Position numbers and translations under genes: made by a program. A stretch of DNA of 7,387 bases. Origin: Acidimicrobiales bacterium (GTDB taxonomy: Bacteria; Actinomycetota; Acidimicrobiia; Acidimicrobiales; SHLQ01). Under the pieces are notes generated by a model. That model searched no databases. It saw only the letters and a list, made by a program, of their open reading frames with translations, and had not been told where the DNA came from. Shown one piece after another: positions 1 through 6,683 of the stretch (position 1 is its first letter; each line of letters begins with the position of its first letter). The DNA is taken from assembly GCA_013002375.1 (NCBI GenBank), contig JABDJW010000026.1, forward strand, positions 1 through 7,387. Reading direction: 5' to 3'.

Positions 1-630
1 CCGCAGCGCAGCGAGGATACCGACGACGCAGAACAAGGCGCTCGAGATGTCGCCCAGGGCGCCGACCGGGTTGGCGGTGGGCGGTTGGCCGGGGCGGCGC
101 TTGTATTCGTAGATCCCCGACATGGCCTCGACGACGGCGGCGTAGGCGGCCCGGTCGATGTAGGGCGACGCCGGATCGTTGCCGAAGCCCGAGACCGAGG
201 CGTAGATGATGTCGGGTTTGACCGCCCGCACGTGCTCGTACCCGATGCCGAGTCGATCGGCGGTGCCGGCCCGGAAGTTCTCGCACACCACGTCGAAGTT
301 CTGGGCGAGCCGGAGGAACAGATCGACGCCTTCGGGTGACTTCAGATCGAGGGTGACGCTGCGCTTGTTCAGGTTGTTGCGGAGGAACGTCGCGCCGACG
401 CTGCGCCCGTCCGGGTCGGTGATGGCCGGCGTGGAGCCGCGGCCGCTGTCACCGCCCTTGGGGTGTTCGACCTTCACGACGTCGGCACCGAGGCGGGCCA
501 GGAGTTGGGTGGCGAATGGCATGGCCGCCATCTGTTCGGCGGCCAGGATCCGCACGCCGGCCAGCGGTCGAGGGTCGTCCTGGAACTCGTCGTTCGCAAT
601 GTCGCCGAGCTGCATGGGTTCGTTCGTCAT
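1..630 (-). CDS. Family III CoA-transferase (CaiB/BaiF type), N-terminal part, cut by the left edge
   Basis: The open frame runs from an ATG at 630-628 to base 1 without a stop and gives the first 210 residues of a protein usually about 380-420 long. Family III enzymes move CoA between acyl-CoA and a free carboxylic acid in the cytoplasm; known members act on formate/oxalate, carnitine, benzylsuccinate or alpha-methyl acids. Visible family marks are the N-terminal Rossmann-like segment around residues 23-57 (GVRILAAEQM, then GADVVKVEHP), NLNKRSVTLDL at 86-96, the VCENFRAGTADRLGIGY stretch at 115-131, and PDIIYASVSGFG at 139-150. The sequence GALGDISSALF at 190-200 places Asp194 where the family has its catalytic, anhydride-forming aspartate. 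Only weak ribosome-binding sequence (AGAG-like) precedes the start. The gene diverges from hrpA. The substrate cannot be read from this fragment; a racemase such as alpha-methylacyl-CoA racemase is the main alternative within the superfamily. Confidence 0.93.
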   Translation of the reverse strand, partial: MTNEPMQLGDIANDEFQDDPRPLAGVRILAAEQMAAMPFATQLLARLGADVVKVEHPKGGDSGRGSTPAITDPDGRSVGATFLRNNLNKRSVTLDLKSPEGVDLFLRLAQNFDVVCENFRAGTADRLGIGYEHVRAVKPDIIYASVSGFGNDPASPYIDRAAYAAVVEAMSGIYEYKRRPGQPPTANPVGALGDISSALFCVVGILAALR

Positions 631-707
631 GTGGTCTCTACTTCTACTCGATTCGAACGTGGGCGGTCTGGTTGTGAGGCCCTGAACGGCCGCTGCACAC
701 TGCACGG
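631..707. promoter_or_regulatory. Divergent intergenic region between the CoA-transferase gene and hrpA
   Basis: These 77 bases separate two divergent start codons, so they should hold the promoters of both genes, at least in part. I find no convincing -35/-10 pair on either strand. A TTCGAA palindrome lies at 652-657. The 15 bases before the hrpA ATG contain no purine-rich Shine-Dalgarno sequence. The promoter role is inferred from gene layout only. Confidence 0.5.
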
Positions 708-3700
708 ATGGACTCCGCCGAGCCCACGGCGTCACCGATCGTCGTGCGTTACCCCGACGATCTGCCGATCACCGAACGGCGCGACGAACTGCTGGCGGCC
801 ATCGGTGACAACCAGGTGGTGGTCGTCGCCGGCGAGACCGGTTCGGGGAAGAGCACCCAATTGCCCAAGATGTGTCTCGAGCTCGGGCTGCACGAGCAGG
901 GCTGGATCGGCCACACCCAACCAAGGCGCATCGCAGCCCGGTCGATCGCGGAGCGGGTCGCCGAGGAGCTCGACGACGAGGTTGGGGGCCTGGTCGGGTA
1001 CAAGGTTCGCTTCACCGACAAGGTCTCGAAGAAGACTGCGATCAAGGCGATGACCGACGGCATCCTGCTGGCCGAGATGCAGCACGATCGCAACCTCGAC
1101 GCGTACAGCACGATCATCGTCGACGAGGCCCACGAGCGAAGCCTGAACATCGACTTCCTGCTCGGCTACCTGCGCCAGCTGTTGCCGAAGCGGCCCGATC
1201 TGAAGATCATCATCACCTCGGCCACGATCGACACCGAGCGCTTCTCCCAGCACTTCGACGACGCGCCGATCATCGAGGTGTCCGGCCGCACCTATCCGGT
1301 CGAGGTGCGCTATCACCCGATCGAGGACGAGGTCACCGGCCTGTCGCTCACTCAGGCCGAGGCGATCGTCGAGGCGGTGAACGAGCTCGAACTCGAAGGG
1401 CCGGGCGACGTCCTGGTGTTCTGCAGCGGCGAGCGGGAGATCCGCGAGGCGACCGATGCCCTGGCCGAGGCCCGGCTTCGCAACACCGAAGTCGTTCCGC
1501 TCTACGGCCGGCTGTCAGCGGCCGAACAGCACCGGGTGTTCGATCGCTCCCGACGCAGTGCCCGTCGAATCGTCGTTGCGACCAATGTGGCCGAGACCTC
1601 GCTGACGGTCCCGGGCATTCGCTATGTGGTCGATCCCGGCACGGCCCGCATCAGTCGCTACAGCAACCGGACCAAGGTGCAGCGGCTGCCGATCGAGGAC
1701 GTTTCCCAAGCCAGCGCAAACCAGCGTTCGGGGCGGTGTGGTCGGGTGGCTCCCGGAATCGCCATTCGCTTGTACTCCGAGGCGAACTTCGCCAACCGGC
1801 CCGAGTTCACCGAGCCGGAGATCACCCGTACCAACCTGGCATCGGTCATCTTGCAGATGGCTGCGCTCGGCCTCGGCGACATCGAGACCTTCCCCTTCGT
1901 CGATCCGCCGGAGCTGCGCAACATCCGTGATGGCGTCGCCCTGCTCGAAGAGCTCGATGCGGTTCGGCCCGGTCGGGAGGGCACCCGGAAGTGGCTCACC
2001 CCGATCGGTCGGAAGCTGGCCCGCATGCCGATCGATCCGCGCTTCGGCCGCATGGTGATCGCGGGGGCAGAAGATGGCTGTCTCCGTGAGGTGATGATCA
2101 TCACCGCCGCGATGTCCGTGCGCGATCCGCGCGAACGACCGCGCGAGAAGCAGGCCCAGGCGGCGCAGTTCCATGAGCGGTTCGACGAGCCGGGCTCCGA
2201 CTTCGTTTCCTGGCTCAATCTGTGGAGCTACCTGGAGGCCGAGCGCAAGGGTCGGTCGAACAGCAGCTTTCGCCGGATGGTCGGGAAGGAGTTCCTCAAC
2301 TACAACCGCATCCGCGAGTGGTGGGACATCGTCCGCCAGCTCGAGCGCACGGCGAAGTCGCTGCGGTGGCCGGTGAACGACTTCGATCCGGAGCGCCTCG
2401 AATCCGCCGCAATACGCGACAACATCCACCGTTGCCTGCTGACCGGCTTGCTGTCGCACATCGGGTTGAAGGATGCCAACGGTTCGGAATTCACCGGCGG
2501 ACGGAACGCACGGTTCGTCATCGGTCGCAGTTCGGTCCTGGGCAAGAAGCCGCCGAACTGGGTGATGGCCGGAGAGCTGATCGAAACCAACCGGCTGTGG
2601 GCCCACAGTGCCGCTCGGATACAGCCCGAATGGGCCGAGCAGGCCGGCGAGCATCTGATCAAGCGCACCTACGAGGAACCGCAGTGGGACGCCGAGAAGG
2701 GCTCGGCGATGACCATTGAGCGGGCGACCCTCTACGGGGTGCCGCTGGTGGCGGGGCGGCGGGTGCACTACCGGAGGGTCGACCCCACGGTGGCCCGGGA
2801 GCTCTTCATCCACCATGCGCTGATCGAGGGGGACTGGCAGACCGATCACGCGTTCTTTGCCCAGAACGAGGGAGTGCTCGACGAGGTGCGGCGGCTCGGT
2901 GCCCGCCAGCGGCAGGACCTGTTCGTCGAGTACGACGTGTTGTACGACTTCTACGACCAGCGGGTGGGGGACAAGGTCACGTCGGGTGCCGACTTCGATC
3001 GCTGGTGGAACAAACGCCGCCAACGCGAGCCGCGCCTTCTCGACCTGCGACTCGAGGAGATCTTCGACACCAGCCGACTTGATGTCGACGACGACTTCTT
3101 TCCCGAGGTGTGGTCGGCCGGCGATCTGGAATTGGCCGTCGATTACGAGTTCGACCAGAGCGCGCCGAACGACGGGGTCACGGTCACGGTGCCCGTGTCG
3201 TTGCTGAGCCGAATCGATCCGGCCGTCTTCGATTGGAACGTGCCGGGCCTTCGCGAAGAATTGGTGACCGCGCTGCTGCGATCGATACCGAAGCAACTCC
3301 GCAAGGCCTTCGTCCCGATCCCCGACACGGTCCAGCGAATCTTGCCGAACCTGTCGCACCCGACGGGTGACCTGGTCGAGGCCGTCCGCCGGGAGCTTCG
3401 GGTGCTCTCGCCCGCGCCCCTGCCCGCAGATGCGATCGTGCTCGACCGACTCCCCAGCCACCTTCGACCGATCTACCGGGTGGTGAACGACGATGGCGAC
3501 CTGTTGGCGCACGGTCGCGATCTCGGATCGATTCGGGCGCAGCTTTCGGCCGAGGTCACCCGCGTCTTGGCCGGTGGCCACCACGAACTGGTTCGATCCG
3601 GCGAGACCCGGTGGGTGTTCGGCGATCTCCCGCGCCGGATACGTACCGTTGCGGCCGGGCGGGACGTCGATGCCTTCCCGGGGCTGGTTGACGAGGGCGA

Positions 3701-4439
3701 CACCGTCGGCGTTCGGCTTCATCCGACGCCCGATGCACAGTACGAATCCATGTGGTCGGGGACCCGTCGTCTTGTGCGGCTCAACGTCGGCGGGTCGGCC
3801 CGCATGCTGGACGATCTGCTCGACCGCGAGGCCACGCTGGCCCTCGCGACGAGCCCGCACGGTTCGAAGGTGGCCTGGGTGCACGATGCGGCCGACTGCA
3901 TCTTCGGTCACCTCCTCGAGCGCGGCGGCGGGGTGGTCTGGAACGAGGCCGACTTCGATCGACTGGTGGCCGAGGTGCGTTCGGCGCTACCCGATGCGGT
4001 CGAGAAGCTGGGCCGACGTGCGGTCCAGATCCTCGTCACCGCGGCCGAACTTCGCCATGATCTGAGCCGCCCGGTGCCCAAACGGCTGCATCCGGCCTAC
4101 CTCGACATGCAGGCCCAACTCGACCGGCTCATCTACCCGGATCACCTGTCCGGGGTCGGCGCTCACCGCCTCGCCGACGTCGTGCGCTACCTCGCCGGCA
4201 TGCGGGTCCGGCTCGACAAACTGCCCAATCGAGTCACCAAGGACGAGCAGTTGATGACGAGGTGCCGCAACCTCGAGAACGAGTTCGACGCCTATGCCGA
4301 GCAGCTCCCGCCGTCGACCGAACTCGAGGATCTGAACTGGCAGCTCGAGGAGTTTCGCATCGCGACCTTCGCCCAACAGGTGGGCACCACTGGCAAGGTC
4401 AGCAGCGAACGGATTCGCGCCCGGCTCCGTGAGCTCTGA
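708..4439 (+). CDS. hrpA: ATP-dependent RNA helicase HrpA (DEAH box)
   Basis: This complete gene of 1243 codons encodes a DEAH/RHA-type helicase that uses ATP to translocate on and unwind RNA in the cytoplasm. HrpA homologues have been linked to mRNA processing and to relief of stalled ribosomes. Helicase motifs appear in order: Walker A GETGSGKST at residues 42-50, TQPRRIAARS shortly after, DEAH at 139-142, SAT at 171-173, VATNVAETS at 290-298 and QRSGRCGR at 339-346. An HA2-like helical region follows at roughly 380-500, an OB-fold region at about 565-660, and a long C-terminal region (about 670-1240, DUF3418-like) that separates HrpA from shorter DEAH proteins such as HrpB. Length is close to the roughly 1300 residues of E. 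coli HrpA. An in-frame TGA at 675-677 limits the start, and 708 is the only ATG between it and the Walker A motif. No Shine-Dalgarno is visible. The frame is intact with all catalytic motifs present. Confidence 0.96.
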   Translation: MDSAEPTASPIVVRYPDDLPITERRDELLAAIGDNQVVVVAGETGSGKSTQLPKMCLELGLHEQGWIGHTQPRRIAARSIAERVAEELDDEVGGLVGYKVRFTDKVSKKTAIKAMTDGILLAEMQHDRNLDAYSTIIVDEAHERSLNIDFLLGYLRQLLPKRPDLKIIITSATIDTERFSQHFDDAPIIEVSGRTYPVEVRYHPIEDEVTGLSLTQAEAIVEAVNELELEGPGDVLVFCSGEREIREATDALAEARLRNTEVVPLYGRLSAAEQHRVFDRSRRSARRIVVATNVAETSLTVPGIRYVVDPGTARISRYSNRTKVQRLPIEDVSQASANQRSGRCGRVAPGIAIRLYSEANFANRPEFTEPEITRTNLASVILQMAALGLGDIETFPFVDPPELRNIRDGVALLEELDAVRPGREGTRKWLTPIGRKLARMPIDPRFGRMVIAGAEDGCLREVMIITAAMSVRDPRERPREKQAQAAQFHERFDEPGSDFVSWLNLWSYLEAERKGRSNSSFRRMVGKEFLNYNRIREWWDIVRQLERTAKSLRWPVNDFDPERLESAAIRDNIHRCLLTGLLSHIGLKDANGSEFTGGRNARFVIGRSSVLGKKPPNWVMAGELIETNRLWAHSAARIQPEWAEQAGEHLIKRTYEEPQWDAEKGSAMTIERATLYGVPLVAGRRVHYRRVDPTVARELFIHHALIEGDWQTDHAFFAQNEGVLDEVRRLGARQRQDLFVEYDVLYDFYDQRVGDKVTSGADFDRWWNKRRQREPRLLDLRLEEIFDTSRLDVDDDFFPEVWSAGDLELAVDYEFDQSAPNDGVTVTVPVSLLSRIDPAVFDWNVPGLREELVTALLRSIPKQLRKAFVPIPDTVQRILPNLSHPTGDLVEAVRRELRVLSPAPLPADAIVLDRLPSHLRPIYRVVNDDGDLLAHGRDLGSIRAQLSAEVTRVLAGGHHELVRSGETRWVFGDLPRRIRTVAAGRDVDAFPGLVDEGDTVGVRLHPTPDAQYESMWSGTRRLVRLNVGGSARMLDDLLDREATLALATSPHGSKVAWVHDAADCIFGHLLERGGGVVWNEADFDRLVAEVRSALPDAVEKLGRRAVQILVTAAELRHDLSRPVPKRLHPAYLDMQAQLDRLIYPDHLSGVGAHRLADVVRYLAGMRVRLDKLPNRVTKDEQLMTRCRNLENEFDAYAEQLPPSTELEDLNWQLEEFRIATFAQQVGTTGKVSSERIRARLREL

Positions 4440-4443
4440 CGAT

Positions 4444-5544
4444 TCAGGAGCGGCTCGGCCGGGCGGGGCGAGCCGACGCGGCAACCCAGTCGTCCATCGC
4501 CTGCCACGTCTGGTCGATCACCGCCATCCGCTCCTCGGGCTCGCGCGGCATGTCTGCGGCCGCGATACGCCAGAGCTTGACCCGGATGGGCTCGACGAAC
4601 GGGACGTGAGCGGCAATCGAGCGAAGCGATCCAAATGGCTCGAAGCCGGTGTGGGCGATGAAGAGCACATCGCTGCGAGGACGGCCGCGAAGCATGGCCA
4701 GGATGCCGCCGGGCCGCGGCGGTAGGAGGTGGCGGAGGTCGAGACGGTCGTGGCGTTGAGGGTCCTGTTCGGCCAATCGGGCCATGCTCTTCTTGGCCCG
4801 GGCTTCGCTGTAGAAGGTCCCTTCCGGAAAGAGTACGAGTGCCTCGGGCCCGGCCGTGGCGGCCAGGCGCTCGATCGCCGTCGTTTCGCCTTCGAGCCGC
4901 TCCGAGGCGCGGGCCACGAAGTGGTTCGGATGGCGGTTGCCGTAGAGGCCGAGGCAGGGATCCCAGGCCAACTCGCGCTTGAGGACGTGTCGAGCAGCCC
5001 GATCAGTTCGGTGGGCGAGCACGATGGTCGGCAGCAGGGCGTCGAAGAAGCTGGCGTGTTGGGCCGCGACGATCGCGGGCGTCTCGGTGACGAGAGCCAA
5101 GCCGTCGATCTCGATCTGCAGGCGGAGGAACCGCTGGGCCGCGCGCACGATCGAATGGGCCCACCAACGCTGGACCCGGTAGTGGGCACGGCGTGACCAG
5201 CGGGTCGACATGAACAGCCCGCAACCGGTCGCGATCCAGAGCAGGACCGCAAGCATGATTCCGGCCCCTTCGAGCAGCACGTAGCCGTACACAAAGGCCA
5301 GCAGCCGCAGCAGGCGCCTTCGACGTGGCGCAGTCGCCAGGTCGATGACGAGCGCAACGGCAAAGAGCGCCGGCGCCAGGAGCAGCAGCATCGGTGTGCC
5401 GAGCACCAGGCCCGCAGCCAGCAACCGGCGGATCGCCGGGGAAGGAGTGTGCACGTTCAGGAGTACGTTGGGACCGCTGCTGTTGGATGCAGCCGCCACA
5501 ACGCCGTGTCCCGAGGCAAGGGTGTCAGACACCGGTACGGGCAT
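4444..5544 (-). CDS. PlsC-type 1-acyl-glycerophosphate/lysophospholipid acyltransferase, YihG/LCLAT1-like
   Basis: The 366-residue product should transfer an acyl chain from acyl-CoA or acyl-ACP to a lysophospholipid, probably lysophosphatidic acid, at the inner face of the membrane. Acyltransferase motifs are present: the catalytic HX4D (His163 to Asp168, in QHASFFD), a block II-like stretch GNRHPNHFVAR at 202-212, the FPEGT substrate-binding block at 239-243, and VLFIAHTGFEPF at 293-304. Hydrophobic segments at about 41-70 and 82-107 look like membrane anchors before the domain. The HLLPPRPGGILAML stretch at 272-285, after FPEGT, recalls the YihG/LCLAT1/AGPAT3 branch rather than short PlsC; this is recognition by eye. 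Residues 1-30 are polar and unlike the rest, so translation may begin later, for example at the GTG for Val31 (5454-5452) or Val16 (5499-5497). The gene lies 46 bp downstream of the GST-fold gene and may share its transcript; it converges on hrpA. Confidence 0.88.
   Translation of the reverse strand: MPVPVSDTLASGHGVVAAASNSSGPNVLLNVHTPSPAIRRLLAAGLVLGTPMLLLLAPALFAVALVIDLATAPRRRRLLRLLAFVYGYVLLEGAGIMLAVLLWIATGCGLFMSTRWSRRAHYRVQRWWAHSIVRAAQRFLRLQIEIDGLALVTETPAIVAAQHASFFDALLPTIVLAHRTDRAARHVLKRELAWDPCLGLYGNRHPNHFVARASERLEGETTAIERLAATAGPEALVLFPEGTFYSEARAKKSMARLAEQDPQRHDRLDLRHLLPPRPGGILAMLRGRPRSDVLFIAHTGFEPFGSLRSIAAHVPFVEPIRVKLWRIAAADMPREPEERMAVIDQTWQAMDDWVAASARPARPSRS
4451..4475. terminator. Possible hairpin just past the hrpA stop
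   Basis: CGGCTCG at 4451-4457 can pair with CGAGCCG at 4469-4475 around an 11-base GC-rich loop. It begins 12 bases after the hrpA stop and lies inside the last codons of the convergent acyltransferase gene. No T-run follows on either strand, so it is not a standard intrinsic terminator. It is the only candidate for ending hrpA transcription that I see near the junction. Confidence 0.25.
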
Positions 5545-5570
5545 TCTCGGGGTGTCGGGACATCGGTACG
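5520..5570. repeat. Pair of palindrome-containing imperfect direct repeats over the acyltransferase start
   Basis: Copy one (5521-5539) is the perfect inverted repeat GGTGTC-A-GACACC followed by GGTACG. Copy two (5551-5570) is GGTGTC-GG-GACATC followed by GGTACG. The copies differ by one inserted base and two substitutions, and their palindrome centres are about 30 bp apart, close to three helical turns. The annotated ATG (5544-5542) lies between them. Paired dyads at this spacing suit a dimeric repressor such as a TetR- or GntR-family protein, but no regulator gene is in the window and the role is inferred. Confidence 0.45.
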
Positions 5571-5590
5571 TGGTGAGATCGGTTGGTTTG

Positions 5591-6625
5591 TCAGGTGAGG
5601 AGCGCTTCGCAGCCGGTGCCGGTCAAGACCGCGTTGGCACGGGTCCGGGCGGAGTGATCGAGATGGGAGTATTGCTCGCGCACCCAGGTGAGGCACTTGC
5701 CCTGGTACTTGAACGGGCCCTGGCGGTATTCGGCACCGTCGATCTGGCACGACATGGCGTCGGCCTCTGATTTGAGCGCGGCGGCGTTGGCCAGCATGAA
5801 CGGCGCGTAGGTTCGGCCCGCTTCGGTCAGCAATTCGAGGACTGTGTCATCGAGCTGGTCGACGTCGAACCAACCGTTGTCGCCGTCGACATTCCACCAG
5901 GACAGGTCGTCGATGCGCTCGATCCAGTTCACCGCGCGAGGGGCGAGCTCGACCGCGACCGCCATCGGCGTCGGATCCCACCACAGCATCGGCTTGAGCT
6001 GGCCGTACAGGGCGAAGTCGACGCGACTCGGGCGGTCGCCGAGGAGGAAGTCCCGCTGGCCAAAGTGGCGCTGGAGGATCGCCAACACCCGCCGGTACGA
6101 CCCCTCAATGATCGGAAGGTTCGCGTCGGTCGAGCCGACGAGGGCGCGGCGGCCCACCTGCCGTTCGATGATGGCGTCGTGGGCCAAGGCGTGGGTTCCG
6201 TCGTCGAGCTGAAGGTTCTGGTCGAGGGGCAGAAGCCAGCCCGCCTTTTCGATGTCGGGTTCGTAGGTCCACCGGTAGTGGTACATCGCCTTGGTGACCC
6301 ATTCGTCGGCGAAGTCCTCGAGCAGGAAGTCGACGAAGGCGAGTGCCGGATCGGTCGGGACCACACTGCGCTCGGCGAACTCGCCCTCGAGGCGGGTGAT
6401 CTGTGGTGAGGAGTCGACCATCACGTCGGCGTAGCCGCCGGCGCCGTCGGGCCAGGCCAGCACCGGAATGACCGGCACCGGGGCGGCTGGGATGTCATCC
6501 CACCTGGAGTTGCGCAGCACCCAGCGAAACGGGATGTGACGGTATCGCAGCACCGCTCGCATCTTGAGGCTGTAGGGCGAGCTGAATGCTCCACCGATGA
6601 CGATCTGGGCGGCTGAATTGCTCAT
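5591..6625 (-). CDS. Glutathione S-transferase-fold protein
   Basis: The 344-residue cytoplasmic protein has an N-terminal thioredoxin-like domain (about 7-80) and a helical GST C-terminal domain (about 95-280). In the first, FSSPYSLKMRAVLRYRHIPF at 14-33 is the typical active-site loop and first helix, with SPYS where Cys-containing forms have a CPxC-like motif. Pro54 in PVIPVL sits at the cis-proline position, and DSS at 71-73 at the thiol-binding acidic/serine position. FLLGDRPSRVDFALYGQL at 193-210 is the GST C-domain signature with its S-x-x-D capping box (Ser200, Asp203). A tail at 285-344 (with PFKYQGKCLTW and TGCEALL) extends past a normal GST of about 200-230 residues. AGGG lies 7 bases before the ATG and supports this start. 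It is 58 bp downstream of the beta-CASP gene and 46 bp upstream of the acyltransferase gene. Substrate and thiol partner are unknown; a non-enzymatic GST-like role is possible. Confidence 0.86.
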   Translation of the reverse strand: MSNSAAQIVIGGAFSSPYSLKMRAVLRYRHIPFRWVLRNSRWDDIPAAPVPVIPVLAWPDGAGGYADVMVDSSPQITRLEGEFAERSVVPTDPALAFVDFLLEDFADEWVTKAMYHYRWTYEPDIEKAGWLLPLDQNLQLDDGTHALAHDAIIERQVGRRALVGSTDANLPIIEGSYRRVLAILQRHFGQRDFLLGDRPSRVDFALYGQLKPMLWWDPTPMAVAVELAPRAVNWIERIDDLSWWNVDGDNGWFDVDQLDDTVLELLTEAGRTYAPFMLANAAALKSEADAMSCQIDGAEYRQGPFKYQGKCLTWVREQYSHLDHSARTRANAVLTGTGCEALLT

Positions 6626-6632
6626 GGGCGGA

Positions 6633-6636
6633 CCCT
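6633..6636 (-). promoter_or_regulatory. Ribosome binding site of the GST-fold gene
   Basis: AGGG on the minus strand lies 7 bases upstream of the ATG at 6625-6623. It is the clearest Shine-Dalgarno-like match among the starts in this window and supports independent translation of this gene after the 58-bp gap. Confidence 0.5.
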
Positions 6637-6683
6637 ATCGACGGTTGGGAACTTGTGCCAGGCTGATGCGCACTTGCCTCGGG

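Noticed and set aside
653..668. Possible actinobacterial SOS (LexA) box beginning TCGAAC
   Set aside because: Only the left half-site matches; the bases at the expected right half-site do not resemble GTTCGA.
85..685. Plus-strand open frames over the left end of the window
   Set aside because: They are antisense shadows of the CoA-transferase gene, whose minus-strand frame carries the family motifs including the catalytic aspartate.
1515..3911. A 798-codon open frame on the minus strand, antisense to hrpA
   Set aside because: It lies wholly within hrpA, whose frame carries all the helicase motifs. Its translation shows no recognisable domain and has the Arg/Gly/Pro-rich look of a shadow frame in high-GC DNA.
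5345..5770. A 141-codon plus-strand open frame spanning the gap between the acyltransferase and GST-fold genes
   Set aside because: It overlaps both genes in antisense, has a low-complexity Ala/Gly/Ser-rich product and shows no domain.
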